The notes: generated by a model not told the origin, from the letters alone. Positions 1-13,673 are shown, counted from the stretch's first letter. The stretch: 64,000 bases of DNA from Sulfobacillus thermosulfidooxidans (GCF_001280565.1 NZ_LGRO01000001.1:124001-188000), one strand, 5' to 3'. Numbers and translations: made by a program.

Positions 1-1
1 A

Positions 2-97
2 TCATCGGCCACAATTTCACGGGTGAAGCGGGCTTTAGCGTTTGGGGCTGATGGATATCGGCGGGTCCTCGACAAGCTGAATTCGGCAGACCAATAA
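2..97 (+). CDS. C-terminal end of a YerC/YecD-type TrpR-like regulator (partial)
   Basis: An open frame enters from the left edge and stops with TAA at 95-97, giving the last 31 residues of a protein. The residues include TISRVKRALAFGADGYRRVL, which closely resembles the C-terminal part of YerC/YecD, a small TrpR-superfamily helix-turn-helix protein. In Bacillus subtilis yerC lies just before pcrB-pcrA-ligA, and pcrA and ligA follow here, so the synteny supports the call. The start and the DNA-binding part lie outside the window. The target of YerC-type proteins is unknown to me. Confidence 0.6.
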   Translation, partial: SSATISRVKRALAFGADGYRRVLDKLNSADQ

Positions 98-146
98 TTT
101 TTTGCATGCGCTCTTTAATACGGTAATGCGTCAGGAGGGTAATGCG

Positions 147-446
147 GTGAATTCTCTGCAGTTGCTGACCGAGTCGGGATTCTTTTGGCAAGACCGCATC
201 AAGGGCTTTGCCCGGAGGAATGACCATGTTCTGACTTTATGGTACCGATTGCCCAATGAACTTGTGGCCGAGAAAGAATTGGTTCAAATAGCTAAATCCT
301 TGCTCCGCATTGTGTCTTCAAAAGCAGACGGCGGCGGGTTTTTCACGGTGGAGAAAGATCACCATCCTCTTGCGGTGCATGTGCATTTTAACCAATGGCC
401 CCATGATCTGAAGCCGATGTTTATGCGAGAAGAAAGCGTGCACTAA
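147..446 (+). CDS. Small protein of unknown function
   Basis: A 99-residue open frame. I chose GTG at 147 because an AGGAGGG site at 133-139 ends seven bases upstream; an in-frame TTG at 102 has no such site. I do not recognise the family. The protein is soluble-looking, with no signal peptide or membrane segment, and its middle and C-terminal parts are rich in His, Phe and charged residues (for example EKDHHPLAVHVHFNQWPHDL). It lies 50 bases after the yerC-like gene in the same direction and ahead of pcrA, so it may belong to the yerC transcript. No regulatory signal is visible between it and yerC. Confidence 0.55.
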   Translation: MNSLQLLTESGFFWQDRIKGFARRNDHVLTLWYRLPNELVAEKELVQIAKSLLRIVSSKADGGGFFTVEKDHHPLAVHVHFNQWPHDLKPMFMREESVH

Positions 447-565
447 GTCGCGGGTCCAATGATCAAGAGCTCTACGGATTGAGAAGGGACTTCAAGCTGA
501 TCTGGTGGCCTAACAATCAAAGACGTGGATAAAGAACTGCTGAAGAGGCCCTTATACTCCCGTGA

Positions 566-571
566 TATAAT
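566..571 (+). promoter_or_regulatory. Candidate -10 box for pcrA-ligA
   Basis: TATAAT lies about 30 bases before the chosen pcrA start, a sensible distance for a short leader with the GGGAGG site at 591-596. No convincing -35 box is seen 17 bases upstream, so this is a weak promoter call. Confidence 0.35.
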
Positions 572-600
572 AGATAATGAGGACATCACGGGAGGCTATC

Positions 601-4784
<4,184 letters not shown>

Positions 4785-4825
4785 TCCAAATGGGGGAGGC
4801 GACATTGGATAATTGTCCAAACTTC

Positions 4826-4843
4826 GTCGCAGGAAGCTGCGAC
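4826..4843 (+). other. Perfect hairpin after ligA
   Basis: A 7 bp perfect stem with a four-base GAAG loop lies 40 bases after ligA. No run of T follows, so an intrinsic terminator is not assured; it may be a weak terminator or an mRNA 3' end structure. Confidence 0.35.
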
Positions 4844-4958
4844 CATTGCAGCAGTTTCTATCAGACCTTATAATGATTGAGATTAGTTAATTGTCGGATT
4901 ATGTCGTCATTATTACCATTAGTTTGATAACCGCGTGAGCGAGGAAGGAGCGAACGGA

Positions 4959-5969
4959 GTGCCGCAGAGAGTATTGGATGTCCGGAATTTAAGCACCCAT
5001 TTTTTCACCGAAGATGGAGCGGTGAAATCCGTCGATCAAGTCAGCTTTTACATTAATGCGGAAGAGACGCTCTGCGTTGTGGGGGAATCAGGGTGTGGCA
5101 AGAGTGTGACATCGCTCTCAATTATGCAATTGATTCCCAGCCCGCCTGGTAAAATTGTGGGAGGAGAAATTCTCTTCAATGGGGAAGATCTGTTAAAGAA
5201 GTCTCCTGAAGAGATGCGAAAGATCCGGGGTAATGATATTGCCATGATCTTTCAGGAGCCTATGACCTCTCTTAACCCGGTCTATACCGTGGGGGACCAA
5301 ATTGCAGAAGCTGTCATTTTACATCAAAAGGTTGATAAGAAAGAGGCATGGAAACGCGCTGTTGACATGCTGCGTGAAGTTGGTATTCCTTCACCGGAAA
5401 AACGGGCGCGAGAATATCCCCATCAAATGTCTGGAGGTATGCGTCAACGGGTCATGATTGCTATGGCGATGTCGTGTAATCCGCAGTTGCTGATTGCTGA
5501 TGAACCGACCACAGCGCTTGACGTGACAATCCAGGCTCAGATTCTCGATTTAATGCGGAAGCTGAAACGGGAATTTCATACCGCCATTATGTTGATTACG
5601 CATGACCTGGGTGTGGTAGCGGAAATGGCGGACCGGGTCGTGGTTATGTATGCGGGAAAAATTGTGGAAGAGAGTGCGACAGCGGAACTATTCCGGGAGC
5701 CTCTTCATCCATACACTCAGGGCTTGTTAGATTCGATTCCTCGCTTGGATCAACCGACGACGGAAAAATTACATGTTATTGAAGGCACGGTTCCGAACCC
5801 CTTGCATTTGCCTAAGGGATGCACTTTTGCTCCCCGTTGTCCCAAGGCTATGGATATTTGTCGTGAGAAAGCTCCGGTGTTAACAGAGGTATCTGAAGGT
5901 CGCAAAGTGAGTTGCTGGTTACATGTAGATCCCCAAAAACAACCGAGTGGTAAGGAGGCGGCTTCATGA
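4959..5969 (+). CDS. Oligopeptide/dipeptide ABC transporter ATPase, OppD/DppD type
   Basis: An ATP-binding subunit that would power peptide or nickel-type import. It has Walker A GESGCGKS near residues 42-49, the signature MSGGMRQR, Walker [13 protein letters not shown], and the C-terminal oligopeptide-type cysteine motif [14 protein letters not shown]. Such C-terminal cysteines are typical of OppD/DppD and can bind an Fe-S cluster. GTG at 4959 follows AGGAAGGAG by eight bases; an in-frame GTG at 4935 has no good site. It overlaps the next ATPase by four bases. No permease or substrate-binding protein gene lies nearby, so the substrate cannot be inferred. Confidence 0.9.
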   Translation: MPQRVLDVRNLSTHFFTEDGAVKSVDQVSFYINAEETLCVVGESGCGKSVTSLSIMQLIPSPPGKIVGGEILFNGEDLLKKSPEEMRKIRGNDIAMIFQEPMTSLNPVYTVGDQIAEAVILHQKVDKKEAWKRAVDMLREVGIPSPEKRAREYPHQMSGGMRQRVMIAMAMSCNPQLLIADEPTTALDVTIQAQILDLMRKLKREFHTAIMLITHDLGVVAEMADRVVVMYAGKIVEESATAELFREPLHPYTQGLLDSIPRLDQPTTEKLHVIEGTVPNPLHLPKGCTFAPRCPKAMDICREKAPVLTEVSEGRKVSCWLHVDPQKQPSGKEAAS

Positions 5970-6958
5970 GCGCCGTTTTACAAGATCAAAAGGCTAACGA
6001 CATCTTGATGGAAGTACGGGATCTCACCAAGTATTTCCCTATTACGGGTGGATTGTTTTCCCGCGTTGTCGGGCAAGTTAAGGCCGTCGACGGGGTTAGC
6101 TTTGATTTGCGCCGGGGAGAAACCTTAGGATTGGTGGGTGAATCGGGCTGTGGAAAAACGACCACAGGTCGTGCCGTGTTGCGACTCATTGAACCCACCT
6201 CAGGCACCATAAAATTTGAGGGCCGAGATATCACGCGGCTCGGCAAAAAAGAAATGCGTGCCCTACGCAAAGAAATGCAAATCATTTTTCAAGATCCCTT
6301 TGGGTCCCTAAATCCTCGCATGTCTGTTGGGGAAATTATTGAAGAACCGTTAGTTATTCACCACATTGGCAACCGCAAGGAACGGGAAGAGCGTGTTCGG
6401 AAGTTGCTTGAGGTTGTGGGGTTGGCGTCCTATCACAAAAGACGGTATCCCCATGAATTTTCTGGCGGTCAGCGTCAGCGTATCGGGATCGCCAGAGCCT
6501 TGGCCTTGAATCCTAAATTAATCGTGGCTGATGAACCGGTATCGGCTTTGGATGTATCGATTCAGTCACAGATTTTGAATCTCCTTGAGGATTTGCAGAA
6601 GGAATTTGGCCTGACCTATTTATTTATTGCCCATGGGCTGAATGTTATCCGTCACATTTCAGATCGTGTGGGTGTGATGTATTTAGGCGCAATGGTCGAA
6701 ATTGCAACCTCTGAAGAAATTTATCATAAACCGTTACATCCCTATACCGAAGCCTTATTCTCAGCTATACCTATTCCCAATCCGGATATCAAGCGGGAAC
6801 GGATTATCTTACAAGGGGATGTGCCAAGCCCAGTCAATCCTCCTTCAGGATGCCGGTTTCACACGCGTTGCCCAATCGCTCAGGAAAAATGCAAAGTGGA
6901 TCGTCCTATTCTTAAAGAGTCGGCTCCAGGTCACTGGGTGGCCTGCCATTATCGGTAA
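5966..6958 (+). CDS. Oligopeptide/dipeptide ABC transporter ATPase, OppF/DppF type
   Basis: This is the second ATPase of the OppD-OppF heterodimer. In the 330 residues are Walker A GESGCGKT, the signature FSGGQRQR, Walker [13 protein letters not shown], and the C-terminal oligopeptide motif [14 protein letters not shown]. Position 5966 gives an ATGA overlap with the preceding gene, which means translational coupling. The switch-histidine region reads [11 protein letters not shown] rather than the usual ITHDL, a small deviation (Gly for Asp after His). A strong terminator follows at once, so the pair forms a two-gene transcript without membrane partners. Confidence 0.9.
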   Translation: MSAVLQDQKANDILMEVRDLTKYFPITGGLFSRVVGQVKAVDGVSFDLRRGETLGLVGESGCGKTTTGRAVLRLIEPTSGTIKFEGRDITRLGKKEMRALRKEMQIIFQDPFGSLNPRMSVGEIIEEPLVIHHIGNRKEREERVRKLLEVVGLASYHKRRYPHEFSGGQRQRIGIARALALNPKLIVADEPVSALDVSIQSQILNLLEDLQKEFGLTYLFIAHGLNVIRHISDRVGVMYLGAMVEIATSEEIYHKPLHPYTEALFSAIPIPNPDIKRERIILQGDVPSPVNPPSGCRFHTRCPIAQEKCKVDRPILKESAPGHWVACHYR

Positions 6959-6972
6959 GGGGACATCACCTG

Positions 6973-7013
6973 AAAAAACACAGGACGGATTATATCGCTG
7001 TCCTGTGTTTTTT
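6973..7013 (+). terminator. Strong rho-independent terminator after the opp-like pair
   Basis: A perfect 14 bp stem (AAAAAACACAGGAC with its complement) closes a 13-base loop and ends in six T. The A-run on the other arm makes it potentially bidirectional. It starts 15 bases after the second ATPase gene. Confidence 0.9.
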
Positions 7014-7017
7014 ATCG

Positions 7018-7422
7018 AAATACAACCGTCAGGTCAGTAAGGCACTCGTGAACCCGTATGGTGCCCAGACGCTGTTCGTGCTCGAGGATCTGACGGGGAT
7101 TCGCGGGGCGACGGAGCGAGTTCGGCGACGCGATCGGTATGGGTCCGTGTCGTGGGGGTTTTACCCGCTTCGTCAGATGATCGAATATAAGGCCGCCTTG
7201 CAGCAAGCGCGCACGGTGGCCGTGGATCCGCGCTAGACCTCGCAAACCTGTCCACAGTGCGGACACGTGGGCCGAAGCCATCGCGATAAGCGCCGACACC
7301 GCTTTACGTGTCAACAATGCCAGTACCGGCCGAACGATGACCGCATTGGCGCCATGAACCTGCACCGTCTGGGAATCGAGTACCGGGGGACAGGCACGAC
7401 CGGGGCAAGCTCCCGATCGTAA
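7018..7422 (+). pseudogene. Truncated, nonsense-mutated TnpB (IS200/IS605 or IS1341 type)
   Basis: This frame encodes the C-terminal third of TnpB, the RNA-guided nuclease ancestor of Cas12. It shows the RuvC-II segment FVLEDLTGIRG, then a TAG stop at 7234-7236 where the family has a Tyr (DPR-stop-TSQTCPQCGH). After the stop the same frame continues with the zinc ribbon (CPQCGH and CQQCQY) and the RuvC-III region NDDRIGAMNL, ending at TAA 7420-7422. The N-terminal two thirds, including RuvC-I, are missing: homology starts about five bases after the preceding terminator. It is therefore a dead remnant whose left junction lies at about 7014-7018. No tnpA is present. Confidence 0.85.
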
Positions 7423-7537
7423 GGGTGGGGTCAACCACTCTACGATGCGACCCCAATGCAAGGAAGGAGAGGGCTTCGGCTGTCGCTTGCACTTCCGGGG
7501 AGTCGCAAGCTCCGGCCTTTAGGCCGGGGTAGTTGAC
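7423..7537 (+). mobile_element. Right end of the tnpB element with probable guide-RNA (omega/re-RNA) scaffold
   Basis: After the tnpB stop comes a GC-rich, structured stretch that ends in a perfect hairpin, CCGGCCT (7512-7518) with AGGCCGG (7521-7527), followed by GGTAGTTGAC ending at 7537. This hairpin plus GTAGTTGAC ending is the usual right end of IS605/IS1341 elements. In such elements the 3' region encodes the RNA that guides TnpB, with the guide being the flanking DNA after the end. Here the guide would start near 7538. Whether any RNA is still made cannot be told from sequence. Confidence 0.6.
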
Positions 7538-7553
7538 TTGGCCCTTCGTCTCT

Positions 7554-7913
7554 TCAGTGCGTAAGGCTTTTTATCGCGGTCAATGTCACGACGTGGGGAG
7601 GAGCGGGACGATAAAATGTCCACCAAGGCACCTTGGCAACCCACTTGCCAGAGGCCCTCACATATTGCCCAATATGCAGATGAGGCGGCAAGGTGACCAT
7701 CAAATTTGAGGGAGTATTAATAACGGGATTATCAAAAATAGTCGAACCGACCTTAATTTCCATGAATCCACCATCAAATCCTTGTCCTATATAACTAATC
7801 GTGCCAGTTTTCGTAATGTGATATTCACGGGTTTTTTGCGGATACACGAGCAAAAGTGCCAATACCATCAATATGCCCACGATCCAAAATTTTCGCTTGG
7901 AGACTGAGATCAT
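7554..7913 (-). CDS. Small membrane-anchored or secreted protein of unknown function
   Basis: A 119-residue minus-strand protein with a short basic N-terminus followed by one hydrophobic segment (WIVGILMVLALLLVYP, residues 10-25). The remainder is polar and looks like a small beta-rich extracytoplasmic domain (YIGQGFDGGFMEIKVGSTIF). The ATG at 7913 follows an AAAGGTGGG site. I do not recognise the family. It lies alone between the tnpB right end and gatC, transcribed away from gatC. Its 3' end is only 16 bases from the element end, so the element may have cut its downstream sequence. Confidence 0.6.
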   Translation of the reverse strand: MISVSKRKFWIVGILMVLALLLVYPQKTREYHITKTGTISYIGQGFDGGFMEIKVGSTIFDNPVINTPSNLMVTLPPHLHIGQYVRASGKWVAKVPWWTFYRPAPPHVVTLTAIKSLTH

Positions 7914-8084
7914 TGTTTCCCACCTTTAGTCATCGTGTTCAAATGCTGTAGAATCCAAAGCGTCAATACCGTTATTTTCCGTTTTCCCGCTAATGACGTA
8001 GCCTATTCCGTATTGTTGCGATTTCTTTGGGAACCGGCAAGAGGGAGATGACCACGACATTTTTAAAAGCGCATTGAGCCATGT

Positions 8085-8090
8085 TATAAT
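8085..8090 (+). promoter_or_regulatory. Candidate -10 box for gatCAB
   Basis: TATAAT lies 25 bases before the gatC start, and GGAGGGG follows at 8102-8108. A -35 match at the expected spacing (TTTAAA at 8062-8067) is poor. Confidence 0.35.
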
Positions 8091-8114
8091 TGGTAGGTTA
8101 TGGAGGGGTGAAAT

Positions 8115-8414
8115 GTGTCTTTATCTGAAGAACAAGTGAAGCATGTGGCGCGTCTTGCTCGAATTCAGCTAAAACCGGAAGAGGTTGCGCAAATGACGGT
8201 TCATTTAGGCGCAGTTCTCGAATATATGTCTCAACTCAATGAATTAAATACCGATCAAGTTGAACCCACAATGCACGTTATACCGATGACTATGCCTTTG
8301 CGGGAGGATATTGTCCGTCCTTCTTTGCCCGTGGAAGAGGCTTTGAAAAACGCCCCCGATCCCCGCGACAACATGTTCGGTGTGCCGAGGATCATGGATG
8401 GAGGCGAGGAATAA
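8115..8414 (+). CDS. gatC: Aspartyl/glutamyl-tRNA amidotransferase subunit C
   Basis: The small subunit that links GatA and GatB in the enzyme converting Glu-tRNA(Gln) and Asp-tRNA(Asn) to the amide forms. The 99 residues are the usual size and show the family start LSEEQVKHVARLARIQL and the C-terminal region PLREDIVRPSLP..NAPDPRDNMFGVPRI. GTG at 8115 follows GGAGGGG by six bases; the ATG at 8113 is in another frame and stops quickly. The stop overlaps gatA by one base. Confidence 0.95.
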   Translation: MSLSEEQVKHVARLARIQLKPEEVAQMTVHLGAVLEYMSQLNELNTDQVEPTMHVIPMTMPLREDIVRPSLPVEEALKNAPDPRDNMFGVPRIMDGGEE

Positions 8415-9874
8415 TGGTGATTCATGAATTAGGGGTCAATGAGCTCGCCTACCGCATTCGCGATAAAGAATTATCGGCAAGCGATGTGGTCGCGGCGATT
8501 AGTGACCGTATAGAGGACGTCGAGCCGCAAGTTCAAGCATTTTTACACATCGACTTGGAATACGCCAAGGCCCAGGCAAAGAGAATTGATCAGTTGCCTG
8601 CACACGAATTAGAACGGTTGCCCTTAGCCGGTGTTCCTATAGCCATCAAAGACAATATGACAACGACGATCATGCCGACAACCGCCGGATCCAAGATTCT
8701 AGAAGGGTTCATGGCGCCTTATAATGCGACTGTCGTTAACCGGCTGGAAGCTGCCGGGGCTATCATCATCGGAAAAACCAATTTGGATGAGTTCGCCATG
8801 GGTTCGTCGACAGAGCATTCGGCCTACCATGTGACACGTAATCCGTGGGACCTGGAGAGGGTGCCGGGCGGCTCTAGTGGGGGATCGGCCGCAGCAGTTG
8901 CCGCACAAATGGTTCCAGCCGCTTTGGGTTCGGATACCGGAGGTTCTATTCGCCAGCCAGCTAGTTATTGCGGGGTCACAGGCTTTAAGCCCACATACGG
9001 GCGTGTGTCCCGCTACGGTTTAATTGCTTTTGCTTCTAGTTTGGATCAAATTGGTCCATTGACGCGGAGTGTGGATGATGCCTGGTTATTATATCAAGTC
9101 ATCGCTGGGCATGATCCTTTGGATGCCACATCTTTGACACAACCCATAGAGCCACGAAGTGCCGAACCGGTTCAGTGGAATCAATTACGGATAGGGATTC
9201 CTAAAGAATATGACGGAGAGGGCCTGGATCCCCGTGTTCAGGAGCGCTACCATCAAGTTTTGTCAACATTGGAGGCGCAAGGAGCGAAACTGGTCGAAAT
9301 TTCCTTGCCTCACACGCATTATGCCATTGCCACCTACTATTTAGTGGCCCCTGCAGAAGCATCGAGTAATTTATCGCGCTTTGACGGGGTTCGTTATGGA
9401 TTCCGGGCCCAGGGAAACGACTTACTAGAAATGTATGAGCGGACTCGAGCTGAAGGATTTGGTCCCGAAGTCATTCGCCGTATTCTACTGGGTACGCATG
9501 CTCTGTCGGCTGGTTATTATGATGCTTACTACCTTAAAGCGCAAAAAGTTCGGACGCTCATCCGCCAAGATTTTGAATTGGCCTTCGGTCAAGTGGATGT
9601 GATTTTGACCCCGACAACCCCCGACATTGCATTTAAATTTGGGGAAAAGAGCGAAGATCCCCTCCAAATGTATCTCTCTGATGTATTCACGGTGACGGCC
9701 AACTTAGCGGGGATTCCCGGGATTTCCACGCCGGCCGGTTTGATTTCAGGGATTCCTGTCGGAGTCCAGTGGCTTGGACCTGCCTTACAAGAGAGTCGGT
9801 TATTGCAAATTGCCCGTGGATTTGAAGAACTTTGGCCATCAGGGCCTTGGCCGTCTTTAGGAGGCGACTTATGA
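8414..9874 (+). CDS. gatA: Glutamyl-tRNA(Gln) amidotransferase subunit A
   Basis: The amidase subunit that releases ammonia from glutamine. It is an amidase-signature protein with the Ser-Ser-Lys triad visible: the Lys in VPIAIKDNM near residue 79, the cis-Ser in the segment [14 protein letters not shown], and the nucleophilic Ser in [11 protein letters not shown]. The length of 486 residues is normal. It overlaps gatC by one base and gatB by four, so all three subunits are coupled. Confidence 0.96.
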   Translation: MVIHELGVNELAYRIRDKELSASDVVAAISDRIEDVEPQVQAFLHIDLEYAKAQAKRIDQLPAHELERLPLAGVPIAIKDNMTTTIMPTTAGSKILEGFMAPYNATVVNRLEAAGAIIIGKTNLDEFAMGSSTEHSAYHVTRNPWDLERVPGGSSGGSAAAVAAQMVPAALGSDTGGSIRQPASYCGVTGFKPTYGRVSRYGLIAFASSLDQIGPLTRSVDDAWLLYQVIAGHDPLDATSLTQPIEPRSAEPVQWNQLRIGIPKEYDGEGLDPRVQERYHQVLSTLEAQGAKLVEISLPHTHYAIATYYLVAPAEASSNLSRFDGVRYGFRAQGNDLLEMYERTRAEGFGPEVIRRILLGTHALSAGYYDAYYLKAQKVRTLIRQDFELAFGQVDVILTPTTPDIAFKFGEKSEDPLQMYLSDVFTVTANLAGIPGISTPAGLISGIPVGVQWLGPALQESRLLQIARGFEELWPSGPWPSLGGDL

Positions 9875-11346
9875 ACAACAATTATGAGGTTATCATCGGA
9901 TTAGAGGTGCACGTTGAACTCAAGACCCAGTCAAAACTTTTCTGTAGTTGTTCTACGGAATTTGGTGCAGAACCTAACACCCATACCTGTCCTATTTGTT
10001 TAGGGATGCCTGGGGTATTGCCAGTTTTGAATCAACAAGCAGTGGTATATGCAACCAAAGCAGCATTGGCTCTTCAGTGCACGGTACATCCGTACTCGAA
10101 GTTTGATCGCAAACAGTACTTTTATCCCGATTTACCCAAAGCCTACCAAATTTCACAATATGATCAGCCTTTAGCCGAACATGGGTCTGTGCCCATTGTT
10201 GAGAATGGCGAAGTCGTCAAGACGATCGGGGTACGGCGTATTCATCTGGAAGAAGATGCCGGGAAATTAAATCACATGGGTCAACGACTTGGGGACGCAA
10301 AAGGTTCTCTAGTCGATCTCAACCGGGCCGGAGTTCCCCTCATTGAAATCGTATCGGAGCCTGATATGCGCTCAGCCGAGGAAGCGAGACTCTATCTCAC
10401 GGAATTACGCAATATCTTAAGTTATCTAGATATATCTGATTTGCGCATGGAAGAGGGTTCGATGCGGTGTGATGCTAACGTATCCCTACGCCCGAAAGAC
10501 TACACAGGATCGTTAGAAGATTTGCCGCGTGTTGAAATCAAAAACGTCAATTCCATTCGCAATGTGCAACGGGGCATTGAATATGAGGTGGAACGCCAGG
10601 CGGAATTGTTGGCTCGTGGCGAACGTATTGTGAAAGAAACGCGCGGATTTGACGATCAAAGTGGCAGAACCTATTCTCAGCGTAGCAAAGAAGAAGCGAA
10701 CGATTATCGCTATTTTCCCGAACCGGATTTGCCTCCCTTGGTATTAGATGAGGCATTTATCCAAGAGATAGCTGATAGGTTGCCGCCATCCACGATGAGT
10801 ATTCGTGAAGAATTAAAGGCGCAAGGAGTCCAGCCCAAGGATATCGAGATCATTTTAGCCGATCAAGGAGCACTGGCTTTTTGGCAGGATGCAACATCGC
10901 AATACGGTGGTGATGCGCGGCAAATCACAAACTGGATGCTGTCGGATTTGTCACGCTTGCTGAATGCCCATGGCGATAGTTTTGCGACATCCCCCGTATC
11001 TCCAACGAATCTTGTGGAGTTACTGAAATTAATCGATGAAGGTACCCTGTCAGGACGCATGGCCAAAGAAGTTCTTGACCATATGTACCAAAGCAAACAA
11101 CCAGCACGCACGGTAGTTAAGGACTTGGGCTTGAGTCAAATTACGGACCACAATGCGATTACGCAGGTCGTCGAAGAAACCGTGGCTCACCATCCCCAAG
11201 TTGTTCAAGATTACCTTAGTGGAAAAGAAAAAGCCTTGGGCTTCTTAGTGGGTCAAGTCATGAAAAAGACCAATGGACAGGCTAAACCCGATATGGTCAA
11301 CGCGATTTTGAAAGAAGTTATTCAGGCCTATGCGGAAAAAGCCTAA
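9871..11346 (+). CDS. gatB: Aspartyl/glutamyl-tRNA amidotransferase subunit B
   Basis: The kinase-like subunit that activates the misacylated tRNA and receives ammonia from GatA. It begins with the hallmark VIIGLEVHVELKTQSKLFC, contains the zinc-type cysteines (CSC..CPICLGMPG) and ends in a YqeY-like tail domain (KEKALGFLVGQVMKKTNGQA). I chose the ATG at 9871, which makes ATGA with the gatA stop and follows GGAGG by six bases; the longer frame from 9832 is inside gatA. Length 491 residues. Its 3' end overlaps the next gene by 17 bases. Confidence 0.96.
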   Translation: MNNNYEVIIGLEVHVELKTQSKLFCSCSTEFGAEPNTHTCPICLGMPGVLPVLNQQAVVYATKAALALQCTVHPYSKFDRKQYFYPDLPKAYQISQYDQPLAEHGSVPIVENGEVVKTIGVRRIHLEEDAGKLNHMGQRLGDAKGSLVDLNRAGVPLIEIVSEPDMRSAEEARLYLTELRNILSYLDISDLRMEEGSMRCDANVSLRPKDYTGSLEDLPRVEIKNVNSIRNVQRGIEYEVERQAELLARGERIVKETRGFDDQSGRTYSQRSKEEANDYRYFPEPDLPPLVLDEAFIQEIADRLPPSTMSIREELKAQGVQPKDIEIILADQGALAFWQDATSQYGGDARQITNWMLSDLSRLLNAHGDSFATSPVSPTNLVELLKLIDEGTLSGRMAKEVLDHMYQSKQPARTVVKDLGLSQITDHNAITQVVEETVAHHPQVVQDYLSGKEKALGFLVGQVMKKTNGQAKPDMVNAILKEVIQAYAEKA

Positions 11347-12223
11347 ACCATTAAAGCCTGGCGCTCACATTCGCATTGTTGCTCCTGCGGGCATAGTGAA
11401 TCCAAAGAACTTGCAGATCACTCAAGATTTCTTGACTCACCGTGGATATACGGTGAGTCAAGGTGCCCATGTCTTGGACCAACATGAAATATTTGCGGGC
11501 AAAGAAACCGACCGGGTCCAAGATTTGGTGGACGCCTTATCCGATCCTCACGTGGATGCTGTGATTACTGCACGGGGAGGTTATGGAAGTGTTCGCCTTT
11601 TACCGTTGTTAGATCAGATTGATCTTTCTCATCTTAATCCCAAGTGCTTGCTAGGCTATAGCGATATTACCGCTTTGCATGCCTATTTTTTTACACGTTA
11701 TGGATGGGTTACATATCATGGCCCCGTCATGGAATCCGATTGGACCCATGAGAATGGGCAAATAGCACTTGATGTCCTCGCTGGGACAAAGACATGTTGG
11801 CCAACACGGGCGATGGAGGTGTTAAACCCATCTCACGCCCCGATTACGGCTCCTTGGCATGGGGGTAACTTAACGGTATTAACCTCCCTGGTTGGGACAC
11901 CATATTTTCCCAGTCTGAATGACGCGGTTCTTTTTGTCGAAGACGTAAATGAAGCTCCTTACCGCGTCGACCGGATGTTTCACCAGCTCCTATTATCGGG
12001 TTGTCTGGAAGGAATTCGGGGTATTGTATGGGGAGAAGGGGTGGGATGCGGCAATGATACGGACCCTTTGACAGTGAAACAGATTGTATACCAGATGGCG
12101 TTAGAATGTGGAGTTCCGGCATGGTATAACTTTCCCGCTGGCCATGGTGTGAATAATTGGACTGTCCCTTTGGGAGAGCCGTTGACAATATCTGATAATC
12201 ACGTCTTATTAGCAGGTGAATAA
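11330..12223 (+). CDS. LD-carboxypeptidase-like peptidase (family S66)
   Basis: Peptidases of this family remove the terminal D-Ala from murein tetrapeptides in the cytoplasm, or cleave microcin-like substrates. The 297 residues show the S66 pattern: GAHIRIVAPAG at the start, TARGGYGSVRLLP, the nucleophile Ser in LLGYSDITALH, a Glu-containing segment in the C-terminal half, and the catalytic His in PAGHGVNNWTVPLG. The ATG lies inside the end of gatB (17-base overlap), so it is co-translated with the gat operon. Functional link with tRNA amidation is not obvious. Confidence 0.88.
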   Translation: MRKKPKPLKPGAHIRIVAPAGIVNPKNLQITQDFLTHRGYTVSQGAHVLDQHEIFAGKETDRVQDLVDALSDPHVDAVITARGGYGSVRLLPLLDQIDLSHLNPKCLLGYSDITALHAYFFTRYGWVTYHGPVMESDWTHENGQIALDVLAGTKTCWPTRAMEVLNPSHAPITAPWHGGNLTVLTSLVGTPYFPSLNDAVLFVEDVNEAPYRVDRMFHQLLLSGCLEGIRGIVWGEGVGCGNDTDPLTVKQIVYQMALECGVPAWYNFPAGHGVNNWTVPLGEPLTISDNHVLLAGE

Positions 12224-12227
12224 ACGG

Positions 12228-13577
12228 ATGGACGTAACTTTACCGAAGCAGATTGAGGTTCACATTGAGCGAATGGGACAAAATGGTCAAGGTATCGCAT
12301 ACCTGCCTGATGGGCGCATTTTCTTTGTAGACGGCGCATTACCGGGGGAACGGGTTCTTGCTCAGCTGACTCAAGTAAAATCACAATATGCCCGGGGAAC
12401 ATTAAATCAGGTGATTCAAGCGAGCTCCAGTCGGATTGAGCCTAGTTGTGCTTATTTTGAACAGTGCGGCGGCTGCGCCTTTCAACACTGGGATTATCAA
12501 CAAGAATTGCAGTACAAGGAAAACTGGGTGAAACAAGCCCTGAAACGGATTGGCAAACTGGAGAGCCCACCGGTGGAACCAATAGTGGCGGCACCTTCAG
12601 CCGATCATTACCGGAATAAAGGGCAATTTCCCTGGGGATATGTTGACGGCAAACTCCAGTTAGGTCTTTATCAATCGCGCAGTCATCACCTCGTTCCTTT
12701 GGACAATTGCCTGATCCAAGACCAGGCTATTAGTGATATGTTGGAAGATTTGCCCAGAGTAGTTGCGCCGTACCGTTTATCCGCGTACGATGAGTCCACG
12801 GGCAAAGGATTGTTGCGGCATGTGCTTATCCGCACGTCAAAATGGTCCCGGGATATGCTGGTACTCTTTGTCGCGACAAACCAAGATCCCCGACTCAAAA
12901 ACATTGCCGAGGAATTAATGCGGCAATACCCGCATATCGCTGGCGTCGGAATAAATATTAACCCTGAACGGACTAATCGAATTCTCGGAACCCATACCGA
13001 GTTATTGGCTGGGACGTCAACCATCATCGATAAAATCCTGGACATGTCGTTTTACGTGTCTTTTGAATCGTTTTTCCAGGTCAATCCCGAACAAGTCAGC
13101 ACATTATACCAGCTAGCGTTAAAGCATGTGCCCGAGAAGGCTAAAATTGTATGGGATCTTTATGCCGGGGTAGGTACTCTTGCCACATTGATGAGTCCGA
13201 AAAGCCAAGCCGTTTATGCCATTGAAATTAATGCGCAAGCAGTCGCGGATGCTAAGAAAAATTTTGCTCTTAACCATTTGAACAATGTATCGGCTATCGC
13301 CGCCCCTGTCGAAGAGATTGCGACACACCACCAGCTTCCCGATCCAGAAGTGGTCGTGATGGATCCTCCACGAAAAGGTGTTGATGCCAGCGTATTGTAT
13401 ACCTTGAAGCAGTTGGCACCTGAACGGATTATTTATGTCAGTTGTAATCCTGATACATTGGCTCGGGATATTGCCTTATTACGTCCCGATTATGAACTCC
13501 AAAGCGTCACACCCGTCGATATGTTTCCGCGAACTGACCATGTAGAGTCCTGCTCGCTGCTCATTAAAACACGTTAA
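12228..13577 (+). CDS. RNA (uracil-5-)-methyltransferase, RlmD/RumA-TrmA family
   Basis: A SAM-dependent enzyme that methylates C5 of a uridine in rRNA (or tRNA). The order is an N-terminal TRAM domain (MGQNGQGIAYLPDGRIFFV), the Fe-S cysteines CAYFEQCGGCAFQHW, a SAM-binding segment DLYAGVGTLA, and the catalytic cysteine in YVSCNPDTLARD near the C-terminus. The ATG at 12228 follows AGGTGA by ten bases; an in-frame GTG at 12216 overlaps the previous stop. Length of 449 residues fits the RlmCD-type enzymes of Firmicutes. The exact site modified cannot be told from sequence. Confidence 0.92.
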   Translation: MDVTLPKQIEVHIERMGQNGQGIAYLPDGRIFFVDGALPGERVLAQLTQVKSQYARGTLNQVIQASSSRIEPSCAYFEQCGGCAFQHWDYQQELQYKENWVKQALKRIGKLESPPVEPIVAAPSADHYRNKGQFPWGYVDGKLQLGLYQSRSHHLVPLDNCLIQDQAISDMLEDLPRVVAPYRLSAYDESTGKGLLRHVLIRTSKWSRDMLVLFVATNQDPRLKNIAEELMRQYPHIAGVGININPERTNRILGTHTELLAGTSTIIDKILDMSFYVSFESFFQVNPEQVSTLYQLALKHVPEKAKIVWDLYAGVGTLATLMSPKSQAVYAIEINAQAVADAKKNFALNHLNNVSAIAAPVEEIATHHQLPDPEVVVMDPPRKGVDASVLYTLKQLAPERIIYVSCNPDTLARDIALLRPDYELQSVTPVDMFPRTDHVESCSLLIKTR

Positions 13578-13647
13578 AGAGGGCATGACCTGCCGCTATT
13601 CAAACGGATTTTGGCAAAAAACTATTTGCCGTACTTGTGGCAGAAGT

Positions 13648-13673
13648 CTCCCGTTTCTAAGCGAAGACGGGAG
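13648..13673. terminator. Probable hairpin between convergent genes
   Basis: CTCCCGT pairs perfectly with ACGGGAG over a 12-base loop in the space between the methyltransferase (+) and the permease (-). The T-run is poor on both sides, so it is a weak terminator. A second small stem (GGCAAA/TTTGCC) precedes it at about 13613-13630. Confidence 0.4.
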
